Positions 19,913 through 26,567 of a stretch of DNA of 64,000 bases are shown here, in pieces. The translations under genes and the position numbers were made by a program. Numbering within the stretch: the first letter of the stretch is position 1; every line of letters begins with the position of its first letter. The stretch comes from Fidelibacterota bacterium. GTDB taxonomy: Bacteria; Fidelibacterota; UBA8477; JABMPR01. The stretch lies in assembly GCA_016845065.1 (NCBI GenBank), contig JAERTG010000100.1, forward strand, positions 43,360 through 107,359, read 5' to 3'. The notes beneath the pieces were generated by a model, which saw only the letters and a program-made list of their open reading frames with translations, searched no databases and was not told the DNA's origin.

Positions 19913-21334
19913 TTAATACTTAAAGTAACTATTCCCAATGAACTCGCGTAAGATTGATGTACCTGGGACGTGTCTATCAGGAATAGTGTGAAATAGAGAC
20001 AACAAAGTTATTAGTCTATCTCTAACCGTGTTTTTTGAGGCCGACTTGAGTAGGGGTAGAGCATACCTTTTTAAAATAGCTAATTCGTAGATGAGTGCTG
20101 AATTAAACATGGTATCAGCCTGTTCCTGGAAAGGAAAAATATTGCTTAACTCCCCGTGCCGAACAGAATTCCAGCGTCCAATTGTTTCATCTGCGCTATA
20201 GCCGCGATAGTTAAAATCTCTGACAATACGGCGGATAAGTCTTCCATCTGAAGTTGACACTGGATGCGTATTATCAATGTTAAGCTGTGTTAATGCACTT
20301 ATATACACCCTATAATAGCTTTTGGTTGATAATCCTTCATGGATAAGTGGATTTAAACCATGTATACCTTCAAAAATGAGTACTTCACTCTGCTTCATGG
20401 AAAGGGTGTCTGATAGGACCTCTTGCTTGCCATCCACAAAGTTGTAGCTACGTTTTTGAACGGGGTGTCCTGCAATGAGTTGTCTCAATTCAAGCTTTAA
20501 TGCGTCAAGATCAACACAGTTTACATTTTCGAAATCTAGGGTACCATCAGCTTGAGGAGGTATTTTATCCCTATCCAAAAAGTAATTATCCATTGAGAGA
20601 TATTTGGATTGAATCCCATTAACAGCAAGATGAATGGCAAGGCGTTTGGTGAAAGTTGTTTTACCCGAAGAGGAGGGACCTGCCACAAAAATGACGCGCG
20701 TACCAATTTTTCCACTGATGTCATCCGCTAAGGCTGCTATTCGCTTTTCCTGAAGTCCCTCAGCAACCCATATCACTTGCTTGAAGCCTTTTTCCATGAT
20801 CTGTTTGTTTAAGTCATGAATAGAAGAAACCTTGAGAATACGTCCCCACTTCTCATGCTCCTTCATCATGCCAAAGAGTTTGGGTGAATCAGAATACGCT
20901 GCCAATTCATCACCATTCTCGCTTATCCTCAGCAGGAAACCCCTATCATATAGTCGTAGCTCGAAATGGGGTAAAGCTGATAAATCAAGATTAGTAAATT
21001 CATAGGATGCTGAAATATGATCTCCCAACATCAGCACTGGAGGACGAATTGTATTAATTCTGGGTGTTAACAAGTGTTTCCAGTCCTCAGGTTTAGCAGC
21101 CCGTATCTTGATATGCTTGAACTTTGCCTGTAATTCATGCATTTTCGCATTGATTGTATTCAATTCATCACTGGATACGCGTCTTTGCTCCTTTAGTACA
21201 CAGTAGTACCCATCCCCAAAGGAGTGGTCGATGATAAGTGTGCTCTTCGTCCCATATATAGCTTTAATGGCTGCAGACATGAGAAATATGACTGCACGTG
21301 TCTTATGTCGATAAGCTTCTACTTTATTACTCAT
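19913..21334 (-). CDS. Nucleoside kinase, uridine-kinase-like
   Basis: 473 residues. The C-terminal part is a P-loop phosphoribulokinase/uridine kinase domain: Walker A FVAGPSSSGKTTF (about residues 213-225), YLSMDNYF, LDFENVNCVDLD, LIFEGIHGLNP and SDGRLIRRIVRD. The N-terminal 200 residues resemble the TGS/threonyl-tRNA-synthetase-like domain (FGDGYYCVL, HELQAKFKHI) found in a long-form nucleoside kinase family of Bacteroidetes and clostridia. It should phosphorylate a nucleoside, probably uridine or cytidine, using ATP or GTP. It overlaps the parvulin gene upstream by 4 bases. Confidence 0.88.
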   Translation of the reverse strand: MSNKVEAYRHKTRAVIFLMSAAIKAIYGTKSTLIIDHSFGDGYYCVLKEQRRVSSDELNTINAKMHELQAKFKHIKIRAAKPEDWKHLLTPRINTIRPPVLMLGDHISASYEFTNLDLSALPHFELRLYDRGFLLRISENGDELAAYSDSPKLFGMMKEHEKWGRILKVSSIHDLNKQIMEKGFKQVIWVAEGLQEKRIAALADDISGKIGTRVIFVAGPSSSGKTTFTKRLAIHLAVNGIQSKYLSMDNYFLDRDKIPPQADGTLDFENVNCVDLDALKLELRQLIAGHPVQKRSYNFVDGKQEVLSDTLSMKQSEVLIFEGIHGLNPLIHEGLSTKSYYRVYISALTQLNIDNTHPVSTSDGRLIRRIVRDFNYRGYSADETIGRWNSVRHGELSNIFPFQEQADTMFNSALIYELAILKRYALPLLKSASKNTVRDRLITLLSLFHTIPDRHVPGTSILREFIGNSYFKY

Positions 21335-21606
21335 CGTTCCCCGGTTTTCTTGATAATATGATATCCGAACTGGGTAGAAACCGGTTTACCAGGTCTTCCG
21401 CGACCCATTTTCTTGACCGCTTCTTCAAAAGGTTTTACCATTTGACCTGTTCCAAACCATCCAAGGTCACCACCCTTAGATTTACTAGGGCAGGTGGAGT
21501 ATTCTTTGGCGAGTTGCTCAAATCGAGCACCTTTTTGAATTCTATTAAATATCTCTTGAGCTAAACTTTTGTTTTTAACCAGAATATGGCTTGCTCTCCA
21601 CTCCAC
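21331..21606 (-). CDS. Small parvulin-type peptidyl-prolyl isomerase
   Basis: 91 residues, essentially one rotamase domain: ASHILVKNKSLAQEI, FEQLAKEYSTCPSKSKGGDLGWFGTGQMVKPFEEAV and the terminal VSTQFGYHIIKKTGER. This is the PpiC/parvulin fold with the usual His, Cys and Phe residues. No signal peptide is present, so it is cytoplasmic, unlike SurA or PrsA. It is the first gene of the minus-strand run down to 17098, and its start faces a divergent intergenic region of 213 bases. Confidence 0.93.
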   Translation of the reverse strand: MEWRASHILVKNKSLAQEIFNRIQKGARFEQLAKEYSTCPSKSKGGDLGWFGTGQMVKPFEEAVKKMGRGRPGKPVSTQFGYHIIKKTGER

Positions 21607-21739
21607 GATATCTCCTCATAAATACAATTATCCACAGAGCTCAAGATAGCGAAATCGATCTGTGAATCAAGGAAACCATGTAGTATTATATTGTACCCAG
21701 TCTCTCTTTAAATCCAACTGTCACTCACAAGACATTCGT

Positions 21740-21793
21740 CAATCAGATATGATTGTATGTTATTTCGTCATAAATAGATCAACCCTGTTGATC
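21740..21793. promoter_or_regulatory. Pair of inverted repeats in a divergent intergenic region
   Basis: Two short perfect inverted repeats lie upstream of the DUF3179 gene: CAATCA-GATA-TGATTG at 21740-21755 and GATCAAC-CCT-GTTGATC at 21777-21793. The second ends 26 bases before ATG 21820. They may be operators or a 5' UTR hairpin. No clear -10/-35 pair was assigned in this 213-base divergent region. Confidence 0.4.
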
Positions 21794-21819
21794 CTCAAAT
21801 TATTACTGTGGAGGTACAT

Positions 21820-22860
21820 ATGAGATTCATAGTTCCCTTAGCCCTGATCGTTTTCATTTTTAGTTGCCAGGAATCCAATGTATCAGATGATATATCTGAA
21901 TTGAGCTGGACAATTGATACGCAATACATGCGTCAAGGTTGCTATGATGGTAAAGACTGTATTCCAAGTCTTGAAACCCCTGAGAAGTCTACAGTTGGTG
22001 GTTCGAATCTGGGTTTTCTGGAAGATCAAGATCTGGTAGTTGGAATATGGAATGGTTCTGAGCATGTGGCTTACCCACATGCCATTCTTGATTGGCATGA
22101 AATAGTCAATGAGGATGGGTATAGCATTTCATATTGTCCATTAACGGGAAGTGCTATCCACTTAAATACGACTGTGGAATTTGGTGTATCTGGTCTTCTG
22201 TACAACAGCAATCTCATCATGTATGATCGAGAGACAGACAGTTTTTGGCCTCAAATGTTATTGAGATCGGCAGCCGGTGATCGCTCAGGTGGGGAATTAC
22301 ACCTGAATAATCTTGTGGAAACGACCTGGTTAAACTGGAGAACCCTTTTTCCAGATACTAAAGTCGTAAATTCGGACACAGATTATTCACGAAATTACAA
22401 TCATTATCCTTATGGTAGATACAGGACATGCAATTATTTGGCTTGCGGTGATTATATATATTTTCCAGTGGCGAATAAAGATGATCAGTTACCAGCCAAA
22501 AATCGTGTTCTCACAATCATTGATGGGGACGAGGTGAAAGCACTTGATCTTGAGGCTTATCCTGAACCTCAAATTATCGAAGTTGAGGTTGGCTCGAATC
22601 AATATAAGGTGGTGATCTCTGGGAATGACAATATCGCTGTAGCTTTTGAAACAACTCGTAATCTTAATATTTCAAGTTGGGATATTTTTGCCGGTGAGCT
22701 TAGGCTTAATCAAACAGGTACCGATAATGAATGGGATATTACTGGTCAATTAATTGCTAATCCCATACCTTCAGAACGATTGGTAGCAGCTAATGCATTT
22801 ATTGCTTATTGGTTTTCCGTTGCTGCTTTCTTCCCAGATGTTGAGCTGATTTCATCGTGA
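21820..22860 (+). CDS. DUF3179 domain lipoprotein
   Basis: 346 residues. ATG 21820 is chosen because GGAGGT lies 5 bases before it and it begins a proper lipoprotein signal (RFIVPLALIVFIFSC, acylated Cys about residue 16); an in-frame GTG at 21808 overlaps the ribosome site. The mature protein shows the DUF3179 features: AYPHAILDWHEIVNE, the SYCPLTGSAI motif with its Cys, MYDRETDSFWPQ, and a later FWFSVAAFFP. Further Cys residues (GCYDGKDC, TCNYLACGDY) could form disulphides. It should be exported and membrane-anchored; DUF3179 has no established function. The 3' end overlaps the next gene by 4 bases. Confidence 0.88.
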   Translation: MRFIVPLALIVFIFSCQESNVSDDISELSWTIDTQYMRQGCYDGKDCIPSLETPEKSTVGGSNLGFLEDQDLVVGIWNGSEHVAYPHAILDWHEIVNEDGYSISYCPLTGSAIHLNTTVEFGVSGLLYNSNLIMYDRETDSFWPQMLLRSAAGDRSGGELHLNNLVETTWLNWRTLFPDTKVVNSDTDYSRNYNHYPYGRYRTCNYLACGDYIYFPVANKDDQLPAKNRVLTIIDGDEVKALDLEAYPEPQIIEVEVGSNQYKVVISGNDNIAVAFETTRNLNISSWDIFAGELRLNQTGTDNEWDITGQLIANPIPSERLVAANAFIAYWFSVAAFFPDVELISS

Positions 22861-23792
22861 AATTATTAATTGTGTACTGGATCCTTGGCCTTGTTAATGC
22901 ATTTGGTCAGGTGTGCTGTTCCCCTGTGGGAAGTGGACAAGCCGGTGGAGGCACTCTAATGAATAACTGGGTAGCACATTGGCCAAATACGCTTATGAGT
23001 GATGATTATTGGCATTGGAAGTCAGGTGCACAGGTTGTACAAAGTGGACCATCTGGAAACATAAACTATGGTCCCCAATTAAATGTGTTTGTAGAATTAT
23101 CACGCTCAATTTATCCTCAAAATGTGTTTTTTGTGAATGGATATGCGGGAATTGGCTCCCTTGCTGAAAATGTCACCTTCCTAAACAGCTCCACCATATC
23201 CTATGCGAGCGGTCTTTCCATGGGAATGAGGGTTGCTTTGGGAAATCATGGGAGAAGTTTCGTTCAGCTAAAGTTAAAACAACCGGGGAAGGTGAATTAT
23301 GTTAATGATGATTTTCCCTTTGAGTCTGTAGAAGGGCAATCAATTAGTATCCTTTTGCTACATACAAAACCAATGCTCTGGAATACCTTTAGCCCGAATT
23401 TCCTAAGCGTTCTTTCCATGAGTTGGTTTTATTCAAAAAATACTGTCATACAGGACAATATTCTTAGCGATCATCAATCATCCATACATCTGTCTTCAGA
23501 GATCCAATCCTGGTTTCCTTTATATTTAGCTCCTTTTATGCAACTTAGAACCGAACAACTTATTGCTCCTCCGTCTATCTGGACAGGTACGCGGGAGACA
23601 CGGGCTTTGGGATCGGTTGAGACAGGTATAGATATCGCAATATCAAGACCTTACTGGGAGCACATGAAAGCAAGGATAGCATTTCCCGTTGCTGCATGGT
23701 CTTCATCAAATGGTTTCCCGGATGGCTCTCACCCAACACCATATCTCGTGCTGGCTGTTAATACATCTGGGATATTCTTTGGGTCGGATTGA
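22857..23792 (+). CDS. Exported protein of unknown function, possible outer-membrane barrel
   Basis: 311 residues with a signal peptide (KLLIVYWILGLVNAFG) and a mature N-terminus starting QVCCSPVGSGQAGGG, with a Cys-Cys pair. The rest alternates hydrophobic and polar residues with many aromatics, consistent with a beta-barrel (LNVFVELSRSIYPQNVFFVNGYAGIG, GLSMGMRVALGN, RSFVQLKLKQPG). It does not end in an aromatic residue, which is atypical for BAM substrates. GTG 22857 overlaps the DUF3179 stop by 4 bases, so the two products probably act together. I do not recognise the family. Confidence 0.65.
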   Translation: MKLLIVYWILGLVNAFGQVCCSPVGSGQAGGGTLMNNWVAHWPNTLMSDDYWHWKSGAQVVQSGPSGNINYGPQLNVFVELSRSIYPQNVFFVNGYAGIGSLAENVTFLNSSTISYASGLSMGMRVALGNHGRSFVQLKLKQPGKVNYVNDDFPFESVEGQSISILLLHTKPMLWNTFSPNFLSVLSMSWFYSKNTVIQDNILSDHQSSIHLSSEIQSWFPLYLAPFMQLRTEQLIAPPSIWTGTRETRALGSVETGIDIAISRPYWEHMKARIAFPVAAWSSSNGFPDGSHPTPYLVLAVNTSGIFFGSD

Positions 23793-23830
23793 TTTTTAAC
23801 GTCTTAACCAAAATAATGAATTGTCGCCTG

Positions 23831-23859
23831 TTGCATTCTTTTAGTATTCTCATTATACT
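23831..23859 (+). promoter_or_regulatory. Sigma70-like promoter of the AhpD-like selenoprotein gene
   Basis: TTGCAT at 23831-23836 and TATACT at 23854-23859 are separated by exactly 17 bases. Transcription would start near 23866, giving a leader of about 35 bases with GGAG five bases before GTG 23901. Confidence 0.65.
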
Positions 23860-23900
23860 GAAATTGGAACTCTAACCATGAAACACAAACTGGAGCTATT

Positions 23901-24446
23901 GTGGCATATATTGAATATGTAGATCCAATTGAAATCCCAGAAGAAAACCGTGTTAATGACACTGACCACATTCTGCGCATTCATGGCGTTCATAGCGAAG
24001 TCATGGTACATCACTATGCCTTATATAAGGAACTCATGTATAGTAAGGGACCCCTGACGCGAATTCAGCGAGAGATGATTGCAGTGGTTGTTTCTGCAAT
24101 CAATGAGTGTCATTACTGAATTGAACACCACGGGGCGGGACTCCGTAGACTCTTAACTTCGAAGCAGATGTCCATTCATGATCAAGATTCGTTATTGGTG
24201 GATTTGGTGAGCAGGGGAGATTTTAACTATCTTGAACCAGTAGACCGTGCGATTCTGGCGTATGCCGATAAACTGACCCAAACTCCAGCTCGCATAACAG
24301 AAGAAGATGTCAATCAACTTCGATCACATGGACTGAATGATCGTGGTCTTCACGATATCTGTGCCATCACAGCTTATTTTGCTTTTGTCAATCGAATGGC
24401 AGATGGATTAGGTGTGGAACTAGAAGAACGGTTCCCAGAAGATTAA
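23901..24446 (+). CDS. AhpD-like peroxidase-related selenoprotein (in-frame TGA read as Sec)
   Basis: The frame is continuous from GTG 23901 to TAA 24446 except for one TGA at 24117-24119; reading it as selenocysteine gives 181 residues. The context is ECHY-U-IEHHGAG, a CxxU in place of the CxxC of AhpD/carboxymuconolactone-decarboxylase-like peroxidase-related enzymes. Spacing matches the AhpD catalytic set: Glu58, Cys70, Sec73 and His77 reproduce the E-x11-C-x2-C-x3-H pattern. Family sequence continues uninterrupted after the TGA (LRRLLTSKQ, YADKLTQTPARITEEDVNQLR, DICAITAYFAFVNRMADGLGVELE). The protein likely reduces peroxides or disulphides in the cytoplasm. A SECIS-like hairpin follows the TGA, and GGAG precedes the start. 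The alternatives, a nonsense mutation or sequencing error, fit less well because the replaced residue is exactly the catalytic one. Confidence 0.9.
24117..24146 (+). promoter_or_regulatory. Sec UGA codon and bacterial SECIS-like hairpin
   Basis: TGA at 24117-24119 is followed by a stem ACGGGG (24130-24135) pairing with CTCCGT (24141-24146), six pairs including one G-U, around the loop CGGGA. The loop begins after 16 bases and has G in its second position. Both match the published bacterial SECIS constraints (loop 16-37 bases after UGA, small loop, G among the first two loop bases). SelB would bind this hairpin to deliver Sec-tRNA. Confidence 0.8.
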
Positions 24447-24448
24447 CA

Positions 24449-25485
24449 CTATTCCTTTAGCAGATATATATCGGTAAGTTTTTCAGCTAAATACTGGACA
24501 CCTGGTTCCCGTCGATTTGTCAGGATGATAACAGAAAACTCTGAGTCCGGAAATCTTTGATAATCCGTTCGAAAGCCACAGGTGCTACCTGACTAATCCG
24601 CTTCAAACCTTTATAGTCTTCAATACGCCAGCCACAGCCGTAATTTTTTAGCCAGGGGGAATAGGCTGAATCTAAGAGGGCTTTTGAAACGAGATCAGTA
24701 TTATACAATTCCTGGTCCCAATTAAATAAATCAGCTATAGAAGAATATATGCCACCATCACCTAGGACTGATGAAGTCATACTCTGATCACTGAATTCTA
24801 TGTCTTCGTCGATGACATGGTATCCGAATGCGCGATCCGGAACGGAGTTAACTCCGTTCACATAGGCGACAGATTGTTCCATTCTACTTGGCTTAAAGAT
24901 GTTCTCCTCGAGATATTTAGAAAAACTAGAGCCAGAGAGTCTTTCCACAGTAAGCGCTAGCAGAGCATAGCCACTATTACTATATCTATAGTCGGATCCT
25001 GGAGGAAAATAAGTACTGTCTTCTTGAAGGAGAAGTTCTAGTACATCAATATCTTTGACTGGGATTATGGCAGTATCAGGAATCAAGTATTCGTAGCTAA
25101 TCAGTCCGGATGTGTGGTGTAGAAGTTGACCATAGGTTATGTGTTCAGCATACTCGGGAAACTCAGGAAATACATGCTGTAATCCTGTAGAAAATTTGAT
25201 TATACCTTGATCCATAAGCTGTAGAATGGCCATAGCGGTGAACTGTTTTGACACGGATGCTAATCTGAAGTTGGTAGTTCTAGAAACTTTGGTCTTTTGC
25301 TCGATATCGGCAAGACCGTAATACCGTTCATCGAGGATTTCCCCTTTATGAATGACCATAAATGCCGCTCCAGGGACATCACCTTGATAAGCTTCAAATA
25401 AGAAATCGATTTTATCCCTACCAGTCATAGAACAGTCTACCAAAAGTGGTAGCAGGGATAAGCCAAGAATTAATAGTCGCAGCAT
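24449..25485 (-). pseudogene. Serine hydrolase (beta-lactamase/class C family), frameshifted
   Basis: From ATG 25485 the product has a lipoprotein signal (LRLLILGLSLLPLLVDC), the catalytic SVSK (SxxK) motif, the YSNSGY (YxN) motif and GDGGIYSS. After GLKRIS the original frame runs into unrelated residues and stops at 24520. In a second frame the family sequence resumes at once: GSTCGFRTDYQRFPDSEF, then SVIILTNRRE and on to TAG at 24449-24451. The break, near 24590, removes the HSG third active-site motif and is explained by a 4-base deletion. The protein would have been an exported esterase/peptidase-like hydrolase. Either the gene is recently inactivated or the assembly has an indel here. 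It ends 2 bases from the convergent selenoprotein gene. Confidence 0.88.
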
Positions 25486-25614
25486 ATATGTGCTCTTTGA
25501 ATTGAAATTCAATGGAAATGGTTCAACGATTTTATACACTTGTTATTCAAAGTGCAAGTGAGACTTCAAGGAAATTGTCTTTTTTTACGCTTGGATAAGA
25601 TGATCTAATAGAGA

Positions 25615-25649
25615 GAATAAAAAAGACCCCTGAAAAACAGGGGTCTTTT
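25615..25649 (-). terminator. Terminator of the tRNA Gln-Glu-Arg operon
   Basis: On the minus strand AAAAGACCCCTG and CAGGGGTCTTTT pair perfectly around a TTTTT loop, followed by a T-tract. It begins directly after the tRNA-Arg 3' end. Confidence 0.93.
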
Positions 25650-25650
25650 G

Positions 25651-25724
25651 TACACCGGCCAGGAGTCGAACCCGGAACCTTCTGGTCCGTAGCCAAACGC
25701 TCTATCCAATTGAGCTACCGGTGC
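25651..25724 (-). tRNA. tRNA-Arg (anticodon ACG)
   Basis: 74 bases with full cloverleaf: acceptor GCACCGG/CCGGTGT, anticodon stem TTTGG/CCAGA around loop CTACGGA, T-loop TTCGACT. The 3' CCA is not encoded. A34 would need TadA conversion to inosine. Last tRNA of the three-gene operon. Confidence 0.95.
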
Positions 25725-25756
25725 ATGTCAAATAAAGATCAGGATCTTTATATTCG

Positions 25757-25829
25757 TAGCGCGTAGGGGAGTCGAACCCCTGTTACCGGCGTGAGAGGCC
25801 AGCGTCCTAGACCACTAGACGAACGCGCC
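25757..25829 (-). tRNA. tRNA-Glu (anticodon CTC)
   Basis: 73 bases; acceptor GGCGCGT pairs with ACGCGCT, anticodon loop CTCTCAC gives CTC, and T-arm is AGGGG-TTCGACT-CCCCT. CCA is not encoded. It lies between tRNA-Gln and tRNA-Arg in one transcription unit. Confidence 0.94.
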
Positions 25830-25926
25830 AAATTATGCTTTAATATCGAGTATGCACTTACATTCGATACTCATGATCCCATTATTCTCACATTTTTATC
25901 TGGAATCAAGAAACATTCAAAAAACG

Positions 25927-25997
25927 TTGCCGGGGGAGGATTCGAACCCCCAATGAAGGAACCAGAGACCTTAGTGTTACCATTACACCACCCGGCA
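25927..25997 (-). tRNA. tRNA-Gln (anticodon CTG)
   Basis: 71 bases. Aligning the 3' arm CCCGGCA requires a U1-A72 first pair, the usual identity feature of tRNA-Gln. Anticodon loop is CTCTGGT, giving CTG. CCA is not encoded. It is the first gene of the operon. Confidence 0.92.
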
Positions 25998-26016
25998 AAA
26001 AGCTTAAAGCGCGGCG

Positions 26017-26045
26017 AATATAAACAGCGGCCTAAGTCATGGCAA
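26017..26045 (-). promoter_or_regulatory. Promoter of the tRNA Gln-Glu-Arg operon
   Basis: On the minus strand TTGCCA (26045-26040) and TATATT (26022-26017) are 17 bases apart. The GC-rich stretch CGCCGCGC follows the -10 box, a discriminator typical of stringently controlled stable-RNA promoters. tRNA-Gln starts about 20 bases after the -10 box. Confidence 0.78.
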
Positions 26046-26148
26046 TATTATATTCCCATCAAAAAAGGCGTTGTAATGTTCAGAATCCATCGACAGATGT
26101 AATTGTAAATAGAACAGTACCTCAGTTGAATATCCTGGAGGAAATATT

Positions 26149-26484
26149 ATGAGTGAATCATGTTGTATCATCACAACAACAGTAGAAAGCGATGGAGAAG
26201 CCAGTACCATTGCAAAACTAGCAATTTCTAAACAATTGGCAGCTTGTGTTCAGATCATTCCTGGTATTACGAGCTATTATGAATGGCAGGGTCAAATAGA
26301 AAAGTCTCAGGAATTAATGCTACAGTTCAAAACAACGCGTGCGTGTTCAAAAAAACTCATGTCACACATAAAAGCTTCTCATCGTTATGAAACGCCTGAA
26401 ATCATCATGACTCGAATTGGAGATGTGGATCCAGATTACCAGAAATGGCTAGAGACGGTTACAAACAAGGATACATCACTATAG
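26149..26484 (+). CDS. cutA: CutA1 divalent-cation tolerance protein
   Basis: 111 residues matching the small trimeric CutA1 family: CCIITTTVESDGEASTIAK at the start, ISKQLAACVQIIPGITSYYEWQGQIEKS, LMLQFKTT and HRYETPEII with the final YQKWLE. The protein is cytoplasmic and linked to copper/divalent-metal tolerance in E. coli, though its biochemical role is unsettled. GGAGG lies 9 bases before ATG 26149. It is a single-gene unit convergent with leuS; a weak hairpin (AAGGG/CCCTT, about 26526-26543) lies between them. Confidence 0.95.
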   Translation: MSESCCIITTTVESDGEASTIAKLAISKQLAACVQIIPGITSYYEWQGQIEKSQELMLQFKTTRACSKKLMSHIKASHRYETPEIIMTRIGDVDPDYQKWLETVTNKDTSL

Positions 26485-26567
26485 CATGTTAATATATATT
26501 ATGTCGAGTGTTAATATTATGTAAAAAGGGCATCTCTACCCTTCCTACGTATTCTGTTTATAATTAG

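Noticed and set aside
21808..21819. GTG 21808 as start of the DUF3179 gene
   Set aside because: It overlaps the GGAGGT ribosome site that serves ATG 21820, where the lipoprotein signal begins.
24168..24446. Separate 92-residue gene starting at ATG 24168
   Set aside because: It is in frame with 23901-24119, lacks its own ribosome site, and is the C-terminal part of the AhpD-like protein once the TGA is read as selenocysteine.
25791..26102. 103-residue open frame across the tRNA region
   Set aside because: It covers tRNA-Glu and tRNA-Gln on the opposite strand, has no ribosome site and no protein-like composition.
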